64,000 bases of DNA, taken from contig NZ_JOMG01000004.1 in NCBI RefSeq assembly GCF_000711225.1, positions 887,165 to 951,164 of the forward strand, given 5' to 3'. The DNA is from Pelobacter seleniigenes DSM 18267 (GTDB lineage: Bacteria; Desulfobacterota; Desulfuromonadia; Desulfuromonadales; Geopsychrobacteraceae). The translations under genes were made by a program, and so were the position numbers. The notes beneath the pieces were generated by a model. That model did no database searches, had not been told where the DNA came from, and worked only from the letters and a program-made list of their open reading frames with translations. Of the stretch, positions 50,740 to 59,196 are shown piece after piece (position 1 is the stretch's first letter; every line of letters begins with the position of its first letter).

Positions 50740-52116
50740 CTAATCCCGTTTCGAGAGCGAACCGGAGGTGGTTTTGCCGCCAACCCAGAATGCGAGGCAA
50801 CCGAGGCCGAGAACAGCGATGGTCAGGTAGAGTAATTTGGTGTACTTGTGAATATCGCCGAGCAGATGGCTGTAGCCGCTCGATTCGGTGAAATAAAGCA
50901 CGGCCGCGGCCAGAGCCAAAACAAAGCTGGACAGATAGCTCCAGAGGGGAATGCGCTCCTGTTTGCCCCAGAGGGAAAAGAAGATGACCGGCGCCAGGTA
51001 AAGGGAGGCAGTGCCGCTCACCGCCACCGCACTGAACAGGTCTTTGTTCCCCCAGAAGACCAGGGCCAGCCCGATCAGCATGAACACGGCCATGACTGCA
51101 CGGCCGTTGCGCAGGCTCATCTTCATGACGCCCATGTCCACCGCCAGAAGCTTGGCCGAACTGGATAGCGTGCTGTCCAGGGTCGACATCGCCGAGATGA
51201 CCAGGGCGGCGTTGAACAGCATCATCGGGACGGTTCCCAACAGCTGCATGAGGGTGTCGTTCATGCTGGCGCCGGTAACCGCATGCGCTCCGGCCAGAAC
51301 GCCAAGACAGCCGAAGGCGACAATGCAGACAATGCTGATCCAGGCAGCGTGCAGAAAACTTTTCCGGGTGGTTTCCCGGTTGGCCAGAAAGCCACGGTCC
51401 ATCATCACCGGGTCGTGCATGGGGTAGCTCCAGACCTGCAGGAGCGCAACCAGCATCAGGACCGGGCCGGGTTGATCAATCACAAAGGGTTTAACCCAGA
51501 GGTCGGCGAAACCGACCGCGTGGTTGGTCACCACCAAAGCCAGCAGCAACAACAGCGTACCGAGGAAAATAACCATCTGAAACAGGTCGGTGCGCAACGA
51601 TGCACGTAGCCCGCCGAGCATGGAATAGCCCAGAGTGATGGCGGAAAAAGCCAGGATGGTCAGGGTATAGGCGCTGCTCCCGGCCACCCCGAAGAGGATC
51701 CCGATGACCAGCAGGTTGGCGAACACTTCGCTGATCAAACGGATGGCGATCACGAAATTATAGCAGCCGGTTCCCCAGCTGCCGAAACGCGCCATCAGGA
51801 ATGCCTGGACACTGCTGAAGCCCTGCTCATGACGGAGGCTGTCGATGATTTTGCCACCAGTTAGAAACGACAGGTAATAGCAGGCATAAGCCAGGGTTCC
51901 CCAGATACCGTAATAAAAGCCGAGGATCGCTGCATTCATCAAGGACCGGGCGAAGATCCAGGTGGTCACCTGGGAAAAGGTCAGAGTCAGCAGTCCGGGC
52001 TGGCTTCCGTCAATTCCCTGGCCCTGATAAAATGCCCCTTCGCTTTCCGCTCGCGGAGAAATCAGCACCGAAGCGAGGGCGACAAAACCGGCGAAGACCG
52101 GCAGAATGTAATCCAT
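50740..52116 (-). CDS. sodium:solute symporter (SSS family)
   Basis: Encodes 458 residues with about 12-13 hydrophobic helices. ISAMSTLDSTLSSSAKLLAVDM is the SSS signature in the ninth helix region. Typical members import sugars, amino acids, nucleosides or carboxylates with Na+. The substrate is unknown. It lies between radical SAM and phosphoesterase genes, which suggests uptake of the compound processed by the operon (inference). The ribosome site AGGAGAG is close to the ATG. Confidence 0.88.
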   Translation of the reverse strand: MDYILPVFAGFVALASVLISPRAESEGAFYQGQGIDGSQPGLLTLTFSQVTTWIFARSLMNAAILGFYYGIWGTLAYACYYLSFLTGGKIIDSLRHEQGFSSVQAFLMARFGSWGTGCYNFVIAIRLISEVFANLLVIGILFGVAGSSAYTLTILAFSAITLGYSMLGGLRASLRTDLFQMVIFLGTLLLLLALVVTNHAVGFADLWVKPFVIDQPGPVLMLVALLQVWSYPMHDPVMMDRGFLANRETTRKSFLHAAWISIVCIVAFGCLGVLAGAHAVTGASMNDTLMQLLGTVPMMLFNAALVISAMSTLDSTLSSSAKLLAVDMGVMKMSLRNGRAVMAVFMLIGLALVFWGNKDLFSAVAVSGTASLYLAPVIFFSLWGKQERIPLWSYLSSFVLALAAAVLYFTESSGYSHLLGDIHKYTKLLYLTIAVLGLGCLAFWVGGKTTSGSLSKRD

Positions 52117-52185
52117 AAAAAGCTCTCCTGTCAGACAAGCTATAAATCTTTATTTATCAGCTAATTAATACATTGTTGTTAAAGT

Positions 52186-53094
52186 TTATTCCGAACAACT
52201 GGCTCCGCAGGCGAAACAGGAATAGCAACGATGATGGCCGAGCATAACCCGTTTGCTCATGGCTTCCTGCAGGGTGCTGCCCAGATCGTACACGGACAGG
52301 TCATCAACCAGGGTGCAGGCGTAGACCCCACAGCGACCGTTTTTGCGGACGATCATTTTACTGAAATTACACATGAAGGCGTCGCGCTGATCGGCATTGA
52401 GGTACCGGGTCATACAGGTTTCGGTGATCTCCGGGACCTCGGGGAAAGAGCCGGGCAGGTGAAATTCGGGAAATTTGATGATGGTGATGTCTTCTGGAAC
52501 CCCGGCAGATCGAAAGTAGGGTGCATAGGCCCGGTCAACCGCGGCGCTGTCTTCATTGGGCAGCATCAGCCGGGCAATGGACACGCCAAAGCCCATGGCA
52601 TGCAGCCGGCCGAGGGTGGCGAGGGCTTTTTTAAAGTTGCCCTTGCCGCGTGATTCGTCATGCTTGGCCGGATCGGGGTGATCGAGGCTGACCCTGAAAT
52701 TGAGCGGGTTCGGTTGCTCCGCCAATGCGCGCACTTCGGCCAGGCGATTCATCAGCGGCTCGGTGGCGTTGGTCAGGACCAGACAGGGTCGGTGCTCCAG
52801 GGCTGCGGCCAGAATGGCGGTGAACTCGGGGTTGACGAAGGGTTCGCCGCCGGTGAAGGAGAATTTTTTCACACCGAGATCAAGGGCTTCGGTAATAAAA
52901 CGCCGGGCGTCGGTCAGGGTCAAAAATTCGATCCGATTGTCCCCTGGTTTGGAGCCTTCCAGGCAGAAAGGGCAACGCAGGTTGCAGTTGGTTCCGGTAT
53001 GGAACCAGAGCTCATCCAGACGTTGCGGTTGAATATAGCCACGTGGCTCGTTCTGGCTGGTTTTGAGCCACTGGTCAGTGTTATCCGTTTTCAT
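52186..53094 (-). CDS. radical SAM protein with C-terminal cysteine cluster
   Basis: Encodes 302 residues. CNLRCPFC (Cys37, Cys41, Cys44) binds the SAM [4Fe-4S] cluster; FTGGEPFVNPEF is the GGE motif. C-terminal cysteines (CNF, CGVYAC, CYSCFACGASC) resemble a SPASM/auxiliary-cluster region, as in peptide- or protein-modifying enzymes and some metabolite enzymes. No short precursor peptide gene is seen nearby. It overlaps the flavin-reductase gene by 14 bases, and that protein could be its electron donor (inference). The substrate is unknown. Confidence 0.88.
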   Translation of the reverse strand: MKTDNTDQWLKTSQNEPRGYIQPQRLDELWFHTGTNCNLRCPFCLEGSKPGDNRIEFLTLTDARRFITEALDLGVKKFSFTGGEPFVNPEFTAILAAALEHRPCLVLTNATEPLMNRLAEVRALAEQPNPLNFRVSLDHPDPAKHDESRGKGNFKKALATLGRLHAMGFGVSIARLMLPNEDSAAVDRAYAPYFRSAGVPEDITIIKFPEFHLPGSFPEVPEITETCMTRYLNADQRDAFMCNFSKMIVRKNGRCGVYACTLVDDLSVYDLGSTLQEAMSKRVMLGHHRCYSCFACGASCSE

Positions 53095-53737
53095 AGAAAA
53101 AAATCTCCCGATGAATTTGAGTAAAGTCGATCCCCCGGCTTTCCAGCCAGGTGCTGATGTCGTCGATCATGCTGTCCAGGCCGCACAGATAATAATGAAT
53201 ATCCGTTGCCAGCGGGACCTGGTCGAGGAGCCCGGTAATGCGGCCGTAAAAGTGTCCGTTCTGGCGTTCTTGCGAGGTTGCCAGACGGAACCAGGGCTGG
53301 TTTTGCAGTTCCGGCAGGGCAAAGGCGTCCATTTGCCTGGTTACGCCATACAGGCAGAGTTCCGGCTGCGCCGCGGGGCGGCTGCGCAGGCAGCTTAAAA
53401 ATGGAGCGATCCCGGTGCCGGTGGCAAAGTAGACACGTTTTCCCGCCTGTCCACCGGCCGGCCGGAACCAGCCGAAAGGAGCACTGATGGTCAACCCGTC
53501 GCCGGGTTTGCGGTCGGCCAACCAGTCACTGACCTGGCCGCCCGGAAGGCGCCGGATCAATAACCGCAAGGCGGACTCACCGGTCCCCGAAGCAATGCTG
53601 TAAGGACGGGATTCCCCCTGCGGATTGAAAACGGCGACACAGGAGCCGGGTTCAAAGACAATCTTTCCCCGTTCCAGTTGCAGTTCAAAGAGGCTCTCGG
53701 TCAAAAAGTGCACGCTGCGAACCTTCAGTTCGATCAT
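53081..53737 (-). CDS. ferredoxin-NAD(P)+ reductase-like flavoprotein
   Basis: Encodes 218 residues. The FAD motif RPYSIAS (about residues 44-50) and the pyridine-nucleotide motif YFATGTGIAPFLSCLR (about 102-117), with a C-terminal CGLDSMIDD stretch, define the FNR-like fold. There is no 2Fe-2S domain. It could reduce a ferredoxin or flavodoxin that feeds the neighbouring radical SAM enzyme. It overlaps the TetR gene by 4 bases and the radical SAM gene by 14. Confidence 0.87.
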   Translation of the reverse strand: MIELKVRSVHFLTESLFELQLERGKIVFEPGSCVAVFNPQGESRPYSIASGTGESALRLLIRRLPGGQVSDWLADRKPGDGLTISAPFGWFRPAGGQAGKRVYFATGTGIAPFLSCLRSRPAAQPELCLYGVTRQMDAFALPELQNQPWFRLATSQERQNGHFYGRITGLLDQVPLATDIHYYLCGLDSMIDDISTWLESRGIDFTQIHREIFFYENG

Positions 53738-54354
53738 CGCGCTTCCCCCTCTGGTGCTGATACCGCAAACGAGTCCAGTTCAAGGACCACCCGCAACGCG
53801 TTCAATGCCCGCGCCAAAGGACCGGTTTCCTGCTGCAGACGGGCTTGCATAATGGCCCCCTCGATGGTTTCGACAATCAGCTCGGCCAACTCGACTGGCG
53901 GAAGGTCGCGACGGATTTGCCCGCGTTGCTGCGCTGCGGCAACCATGCTTTCCAGGCGACTGATCCAATCGTTAAAGACATGTTGAACCAACCGGGCAAA
54001 GCGCGGTGCGGTATCGGCCGCTTCCAGGGCTGTATTACCAAAAATACAGCCGCCGTTCGCACCTTTGGCCAGGTTGCGCTCCAGCACTCCGGCAAAAAAG
54101 TGCTCCAGGGCTGCCCCTGGGGTGGGGCCGGTCAGTGCTTCATCCAGAAATGAATTGAAGGCCGCATGCGCTTTCTGGAGCACTTCCAGACCGATATCTT
54201 CCTTGCTTGAAAAATGAAAGTAAAGGTTGCCCTTGGTGGTCCCGGTTGCGTTGAGCAGGTCGGTCACCGTTGTTGCCAGGATTCCCTTGCGTTGGAAAAC
54301 CTGGCTGGCATTAGCAAGAATTTTGGAGCGCGTCAAGTCCCCTTTGGTCGACAT
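53734..54354 (-). CDS. TetR-family regulator of the radical SAM/symporter operon
   Basis: Encodes 206 residues. The helix-turn-helix lies in the first 50 residues (ILANASQVFQRKGILATTV, then LLNATGTTKGNLYFHFSSKEDI, abbreviated). The C-terminal half (FFAGVLERNLAKGANGGCIFGNTALE) resembles the YcdC/AcnR-like C-domain with a conserved GC. As first gene of the five-gene operon it probably controls its own promoter, where two dyads rich in ACGGTC are present. Confidence 0.87.
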   Translation of the reverse strand: MSTKGDLTRSKILANASQVFQRKGILATTVTDLLNATGTTKGNLYFHFSSKEDIGLEVLQKAHAAFNSFLDEALTGPTPGAALEHFFAGVLERNLAKGANGGCIFGNTALEAADTAPRFARLVQHVFNDWISRLESMVAAAQQRGQIRRDLPPVELAELIVETIEGAIMQARLQQETGPLARALNALRVVLELDSFAVSAPEGEAR

Positions 54355-54376
54355 AATTCCCTCATCTACAAAAACA

Positions 54377-54425
54377 GACCGTTTGGTATATTAACTTTAT
54401 CAACGGAAATGACCGTTTTTGTCAA
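54377..54425 (-). promoter_or_regulatory. promoter and candidate TetR operators
   Basis: On the minus strand TTGACA (54425-54420) and TGATAA (54402-54397) have 17-base spacing. AACGG/CCGTT (54402-54406 and 54413-54417) form a dyad between the boxes. A second site, GACCGTTTGGT at 54377-54387, lies downstream. Both share GACCGTT. The rest of 54426-54679 holds only a long-loop hairpin, TTCGGCCA/TGGCCGAA (54544-54580). Confidence 0.55.
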
Positions 54426-54679
54426 TGGCTGAACAGGTGTTCAGAGAAATCTTGATCTGAGGTTTATAAAATCTTTATCTGGCTGCCAAAAGACAGCGCA
54501 CAGAGATGATTGCAAATATGACGGGGGCTTACGGGGAAACGCTTCGGCCACGCTGCTCAAGTCAGGCAACCTGGCCGAAAAGGTGGAGTATTTTCTGACT
54601 TCCCAGAAGCAATGAGAGAGGGAAGGTCATTGCTTCTGGTCGGCCAGCCTTTGGATTGCAGCAGCCTGCTACCGAGCGG

Positions 54680-56011
54680 TCAACGATTGGTCCACTGAAA
54701 CGCATGGGGCCATAAAGAAGTATTGCTGCTGGTGATGCTGGTATGACAGACATTGCAGGCGCTCGGATTACCGGAGCCGTGCTCCTCAATAAATTCTCCG
54801 GAACCTTCCCCTTTGGAACCTGAATGGCAGACCGCACAACTGCCCAGGGAAAGAGCTTTCCCCTGATATTGCAGGGGTTGATAGTTGTCTGTGGCCTCGC
54901 GGGAAGGATACATGGCATGGGGGCTGCCATGACAGGCCGCGCAGTTCATGCCGCCATGCCCGACCGCATTGCGATAGAGCACGGTGCCGGTATTGACCTC
55001 GGCCACGCCGGTATGACAATCGCTGCAGTTCGGCTCTGATCCCCAGGGAATCCGGCCGTTGGCGATGGTGGTGGCGACATTCTGCAGGGTCCCGTGGCAA
55101 CTGGTGCAATTGCCGTCGGCTGCGGTATGGGCAAGGCTGCGGTTACATTTGGTTGTGGTCCCCGGGTGGCAGTCGTAGCAGGTTGCGGTGCTGTGCGTAG
55201 CATGGTAACCGTGGATAGCCTGAGAGAGGTAGGGCGCTCCATTATTTGGAGCATTCAAAGCCGGGCTGCCATGACAGGAGGCGCAGAGCACCGGGGTGCT
55301 GCTGGCAAGGCTGGTTCCTTCTCCAGCATCATGCAACTGTAGGATATTGGCGAATGCATTTGTTCCATGGCACTTTGCGCAGTTGATCTCATCCGACGTC
55401 GGCACGGTGGCGCGGGTCTGGGCAAGAGTATTGCCGTTACCATCCTTGGCGGTGATTTCGATCACCTGGTAAGGGTTCCACACCCCGTCATCATCGACCG
55501 GGGTGGCGGGGATTCCGTTGACCTCGAAGTGGCTTCCGGATACGACCATGGTGCCGGAAAGACCGTTATGGCGGGTTGGATCAACCAGGTTGAGCCCGGT
55601 ATCCGGCGTCAGGGTGATCCCGAACAAATCGAGGACATAAGTCCAGAACTGGCCATAGTCACTGCCGAAGCCGGAATAGGTTTTGTCGGCCGAGGAGGTA
55701 TTGTTGACCAGCCGATAGGAGAGGGTGACCCCGCTGGTGACGATCTGCGGCGGGCTGCCGCGTTTGACCAGTTGGGCCCAGACCGTATTGTAGGGCGGCA
55801 GGATGACCAGGGTGTCATAGGTCGGGTTCAGGCAGTGCATGCCCAGATCATTCCAGGCCAGCAGGGTGTAATCACTGCCGGTTGCGGGAACGTTACTGCT
55901 GTCATCGTCATTATCTCCGCCGCCCCCTCCGCCACCGCACGCGGTCAGAAACAGACCGCAACAAAGTATCAGACCAACGAGCCAAATCGTAACGCGATTC
56001 CTTGTTTTCAT
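54680..56011 (-). CDS. octaheme c-type cytochrome lipoprotein
   Basis: Encodes 443 residues. Lipobox LFLTAC followed by seven glycines marks an exported lipoprotein, probably outer-membrane. A heme-free N-terminal domain (about 40-240) precedes eight CxxCH motifs: CAKCH, CASCH, CYDCH, CTSCH, CSDCH, CAACH, CAVCH and CNVCH. Extra histidines could give bis-His ligation. A role in extracellular electron transfer is likely from family and context but unproven. The ATG at 56011 has a perfect AGGAGGT site; the longer frame to 56230 runs through the leader and is rejected. Confidence 0.93.
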   Translation of the reverse strand: MKTRNRVTIWLVGLILCCGLFLTACGGGGGGGDNDDDSSNVPATGSDYTLLAWNDLGMHCLNPTYDTLVILPPYNTVWAQLVKRGSPPQIVTSGVTLSYRLVNNTSSADKTYSGFGSDYGQFWTYVLDLFGITLTPDTGLNLVDPTRHNGLSGTMVVSGSHFEVNGIPATPVDDDGVWNPYQVIEITAKDGNGNTLAQTRATVPTSDEINCAKCHGTNAFANILQLHDAGEGTSLASSTPVLCASCHGSPALNAPNNGAPYLSQAIHGYHATHSTATCYDCHPGTTTKCNRSLAHTAADGNCTSCHGTLQNVATTIANGRIPWGSEPNCSDCHTGVAEVNTGTVLYRNAVGHGGMNCAACHGSPHAMYPSREATDNYQPLQYQGKALSLGSCAVCHSGSKGEGSGEFIEEHGSGNPSACNVCHTSITSSNTSLWPHAFQWTNR

Positions 56012-56046
56012 GGGAATACCTCCTGAAGAATGAAATTGACCAATAG

Positions 56047-56159
56047 CGGTGTCGTTGTCTGAGTCGACTCTTGTGCCTATCCGAAGCAGGTTCTGGCTTC
56101 GGAAACTCAGCTGGCAGTTGCTTGAAAAGTCCAGTCCGGGACATTTCCAAGCGACACCG
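56047..56159 (-). ncRNA. structured 5' leader of the octaheme cytochrome mRNA (candidate cis-regulatory RNA)
   Basis: A closing stem of 8 perfect pairs joins 56047-56054 (CGGTGTCG) and 56152-56159 (CGACACCG). Two internal arms fit a three-way junction. One is 56121-56151, CTTG/CAAG plus GTCC/GGAC, stacked directly on the closing stem. The other is 56074-56116, TGCC/GGCA enclosing CCGAAGC/GCTTCGG. A 10-base palindrome GAGTCGACTC (56061-56070) lies beside it. It ends 35 bases before the ATG. It does not match GEMM c-di-GMP or other riboswitch consensus sequences I know. Other sequence in 56160-56389 shows no gene. Confidence 0.5.
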
Positions 56160-56389
56160 GGGCCCTCAGTAGAATGACAATGTGGCCGTTGAATACATTT
56201 CACGTCAAAAGGGTAAGTATCTGAAGACAAGAAGGTTCAAATAAAATCAAAACAGCTATTTTGCAGATCTCAACCAGGGTCCAAAAAAAAGCTGTGGTAT
56301 TGGTATCGTTTATTTTTATCCGGCAGTCAAAAGAGAAACCTTTGACCTCGATGGGGGATAACCGCATGCCGAATGCTGCTTTGAGTGAG

Positions 56390-57067
56390 CTATTGGGGTG
56401 GCATAACTTTCAGCAATTCAACCGTATAGACCAGAGTCTGATCCGCGAGCGGTCCGCGTTTGCCATAGCCGAGGCTGGGGGGAATATAGAGCTCCCATGT
56501 GCTCCCTTCGGTCATCAACTGCAGCCCTTCTGCTAATCCCGGGATCAGCTGGTTGATTGCAAGGGTGGCGGGTGTCCCTTTGCGGTAGGTGGAATCGAAA
56601 ACCTGGCCGTTGACGGTGGCCGCTTCATAATTCAGCTGGACACTGTCGGCGCTCTGCGGCTGCGCTCCGCTCCCTGCCGCAATAATGCGATATTGCAAGC
56701 CGCTGGGAAGCACGGTCACTCCTTGCTCCCGGGCATTGGCGGACAGAAAACTCTGGCCGGCTTTTTTTGCCAGATCTTCTCTCTGCGCAGCGCTTTCAAT
56801 GAGGTATTTGCGGGGATCACTCAGGATGGTCCGCATTTCTCCCTTGGGGAGTAAAGGGATATCGGTTTTACGGGCGTCTTCCAGCCCGCGCATGACCATT
56901 TCCGGAATCAGGGGAATACGTTGTTTGACGAACATATCGCCCAGCCGGAAACCGGCGGCATAGCTGACTGCATTCAAACCGGTCAGCTCCGGCGGGTCTT
57001 CAGTGTGGCCGAAGGAAGCTGGGAAGAGCAGAATGAACAGCATGAAGCAGAGTAGATTTTTTTTCAT
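56390..57067 (-). CDS. FKBP-type peptidyl-prolyl isomerase, Mip/FkpA-like (paralogue 4)
   Basis: Encodes 225 residues. Signal peptide about 1-22; FKBP N-terminal dimerisation-type helical domain (SYAAGFRLGDMF); catalytic FKBP domain from about 115 with VQLNYEAATVNGQVFDSTYR, then LIPGLAEGLQLMTEGSTWELYIPPSLGYG and a TVELLKV end. It folds exported proteins in the periplasm or at the surface. The loop before the last strand lacks the usual IPPN. It is the last of four tandem related genes, 54 bases after paralogue 3 and upstream of the cytochrome gene. Confidence 0.88.
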   Translation of the reverse strand: MKKNLLCFMLFILLFPASFGHTEDPPELTGLNAVSYAAGFRLGDMFVKQRIPLIPEMVMRGLEDARKTDIPLLPKGEMRTILSDPRKYLIESAAQREDLAKKAGQSFLSANAREQGVTVLPSGLQYRIIAAGSGAQPQSADSVQLNYEAATVNGQVFDSTYRKGTPATLAINQLIPGLAEGLQLMTEGSTWELYIPPSLGYGKRGPLADQTLVYTVELLKVMPPQ

Positions 57068-57121
57068 AAGGCATCCGGTTTTTATCCGTTGACTTGCGGT
57101 TATATGACCAACCAGGCACAG

Positions 57122-57796
57122 CTATGGATTGACTTTGATGAGTTTGATTTTATAGACGACGGTCTGGCCGGCCAGGGGACCGCTGTCCTTAAAAGCGAGG
57201 TTGTAGGGGATGTAAAGCTCCCACTCACTCCCTTCCGGCATCATTTTCAGCGCTTCGGCCCACCCCGGGATAACTTTATCGATCGTGAATTCAACCGGTG
57301 AGGCGGTGCCGTTCTTGGTGGTGCTGTCAAACTGCTGGCCATAGATATCCTGACCGGTATAAGCCACCCGAACCCGGTCTGTGGCGGCTGGTTGCGGTCC
57401 GCTGCCGGTTTGCAGGACTTTGTATTGCAGCCCGCTTGCCAGACTGACAACTCCGTCTTTGCTTTTGTTCTCAGCAAGGAATTTCTGACCGGCCTGGCGG
57501 ATGTCGAGTTTTTGTTGTTCGGCCAGCTTGACAATCTTCTCCCGCAGTTCGGCCAGGGTAGTGATCATCTGGTCAAAGGGCATCAACGGTTCATTGCCGC
57601 TGGTGGCATCGATGATCCCCTGCAACAGGACTTCCGGGTTGACCTTGACCTGCTGACGGAGCAGGTCGCGACCGACCTGGTGACCGACACTGTAATTGAT
57701 TTCGTCATTTTTCCCGTTCAGGACCGGTCGATCAGCGGCGCTGGTCGCTATGGCAAAGCCGATGAGTAGGGCGGTGATGAAAAGGGTTCGGTGCAT
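57122..57796 (-). CDS. FKBP-type peptidyl-prolyl isomerase, Mip/FkpA-like (paralogue 3)
   Basis: Encodes 224 residues. Signal peptide (ending ATSAA), helical N-domain with INYSVGHQVGRDLLRQQVKV, a linking helix, and FKBP domain VRVAYTGQDIYGQQFDSTTK, VIPGWAEALKMMPEGSEWELYIP, ending VYKIKLIKVNP. The expected EGL turn reads EAL. It shares its plan with its neighbours, indicating local duplication followed by divergence. Confidence 0.88.
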   Translation of the reverse strand: MHRTLFITALLIGFAIATSAADRPVLNGKNDEINYSVGHQVGRDLLRQQVKVNPEVLLQGIIDATSGNEPLMPFDQMITTLAELREKIVKLAEQQKLDIRQAGQKFLAENKSKDGVVSLASGLQYKVLQTGSGPQPAATDRVRVAYTGQDIYGQQFDSTTKNGTASPVEFTIDKVIPGWAEALKMMPEGSEWELYIPYNLAFKDSGPLAGQTVVYKIKLIKVNP

Positions 57797-57865
57797 GACG
57801 CCTCCGCTCTGTGGGGAACTTGTCCGGTTGTCAAAATGCTATTAGACCGTCCACCGTGTTCAGGA

Positions 57866-58591
57866 TCAGTGGAATTCCGGCAGGATTTCCAGGAGTTCCA
57901 TTTCGTAGATAACGGTCTGTCCGGCCATGGGGCCGGTATCCCGGTAGGCCATCCGGGTCGGGATATAAATTTCCCACTTGTCGCCTTCCCGCATCATGGG
58001 GAGAACCTGCGCCAGCCCCGGGATCAGTTTATTGACTTTGAATTCTGTCGGAGTCGGAATGCCCAGGGGGAAACTGCTGTCATAAACTTCGCCATCCACA
58101 TTTTTGGCCTTGTAATTGACCAGGACCGCATCGGTCGGTTGGGGATGTTTGCCTTGCCCGGTCTTGAGGATTTTGTACTGCACGCCGCTCGGCAGGGATT
58201 CAACACCTTCCTTCTGGCTGTTTTCGGCAATAAATTTCTGCCCCTCCAGACGGTAGCCGATGATATCTTTTTGGGGTTCAACCGTCTTCGGGGCAGGCCT
58301 TTCCGCCGCTGCCGGCGACTGAGGTGCCAACTGTTCCAGGACCCGTCGCATGGCCTCTTCGGTCATGAACGGTTGCGCATGATTGGCCCCGTCGTAAACC
58401 CCCTGCCAGAGGGTTTCCGGCCTGAACTCCAGTTTTTTCTCGCGCAGTTGTTGCCCCAGCTGATAACCGAGACTGTAATTGATCTCATCCAACCGATCCT
58501 TAATAACCTGCGGCTCGGCGGCAATTACGGGGACAGCCGCGGCAAAAAACGTGCAGATCAGAAGTTCGACCAGCAGGCGATGGGTTTTCAT
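57866..58591 (-). CDS. FKBP-type peptidyl-prolyl isomerase, Mip/FkpA-like (paralogue 2)
   Basis: Encodes 241 residues with a signal peptide (ending VIAA), N-domain EINYSLGYQLGQQLREKKLEF, a Pro/Ala linker, and a FKBP domain VLVNYKAKNVDGEVYDSSF, LIPGLAQVLPMMREGDKWEIYIP. The usual WxEGL reads LAQVL. The start overlaps the end of the FKBP-N-only gene by 4 bases, so the two are translated together. Confidence 0.88.
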   Translation of the reverse strand: MKTHRLLVELLICTFFAAAVPVIAAEPQVIKDRLDEINYSLGYQLGQQLREKKLEFRPETLWQGVYDGANHAQPFMTEEAMRRVLEQLAPQSPAAAERPAPKTVEPQKDIIGYRLEGQKFIAENSQKEGVESLPSGVQYKILKTGQGKHPQPTDAVLVNYKAKNVDGEVYDSSFPLGIPTPTEFKVNKLIPGLAQVLPMMREGDKWEIYIPTRMAYRDTGPMAGQTVIYEMELLEILPEFH

Positions 58592-59034
58592 GGCTGGTCC
58601 TTTTTCAGTTGAGCCAGCAACTCGGTCATCTCCTTGACGCTGAACCGCAATTTTTTGTGGTCGGTGACATCGGTGACTCCGAACAGGAGCGGTTCAGCGT
58701 TAATTTCAACCTTGGCCGCAACAATCTCTTGGCCGGTTTTATAGCCATAGGCATAGTTGATCTTTTCTAGAATATCTTCTTCCTTGGCTTGTTTAACAGT
58801 TCGCAATGCCTGCATCTCGTCCTGTGAATATTGAGGCTCCAGTTGCTCCGAGGCATCAAAGAGCCCGTCCAGGAGGCGATCAATGCGCAACTGGACGGCG
58901 TTGCGCTGGAGATCCTTGCCTAAAAAGTGGCCGAAGCTGTAATTGATATCATCCAGCCGCTGACTGTTTTGGGCGAAAGCGGGGAGTGCGCCTGACAGGG
59001 AGATGAATAGAGTCAGTAAAAGAATCGTTCTCAT
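58588..59034 (-). CDS. exported FKBP N-domain protein without isomerase domain (paralogue 1)
   Basis: Encodes 148 residues. Signal peptide about 1-21 (ending PAFA). Two copies of the FKBP N-domain opening are visible: DINYSFGHFLGKDL and, about 60 residues on, KINYAYGYKTGQEIV. No catalytic FKBP domain follows. It could pair with full-length FKBP neighbours as a dimerisation partner (inference). The ATG at 59034, with AAGGA upstream and the signal peptide, is preferred over 59073. It is the first gene of the four-gene array. Confidence 0.75.
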   Translation of the reverse strand: MRTILLLTLFISLSGALPAFAQNSQRLDDINYSFGHFLGKDLQRNAVQLRIDRLLDGLFDASEQLEPQYSQDEMQALRTVKQAKEEDILEKINYAYGYKTGQEIVAAKVEINAEPLLFGVTDVTDHKKLRFSVKEMTELLAQLKKDQP

Positions 59035-59140
59035 TGCAGGTCCTTGTCGCGACAGGGGGAATGTGCCGATCATGGTTGCTTGATTTCAAACTATGTTTTG
59101 TTTGTAGATTTTACCTTGCTTCTCACCATTTGCAGAGTGA

Positions 59141-59173
59141 AAAGTTGCCGCCCCGCGGTTTTGGGGCGGCAAC
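59141..59173 (-). terminator. terminator after the multicopper oxidase gene
   Basis: GTTGCCGCCCC and GGGGCGGCAAC form an 11-bp stem. On the minus strand it is followed by CTTTTC, a short T-run. It separates the oxidase from the FKBP array. Confidence 0.75.
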
Positions 59174-59196
59174 ATCGTTAACTGCGACCTGACGAA

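Noticed and set aside
54562..54930. 122-residue minus-strand frame near the cytochrome end
   Set aside because: It overlaps the coding end of the cytochrome in another frame and lacks a ribosome site.
56047..56159. GEMM-I c-di-GMP riboswitch
   Set aside because: The conserved GEMM sequence blocks could not be found in the leader despite the cytochrome context.
56012..56230. N-terminal extension of the octaheme cytochrome
   Set aside because: The extension runs through the structured leader, would hide the signal peptide, and the ATG at 56011 has a perfect AGGAGGT site.
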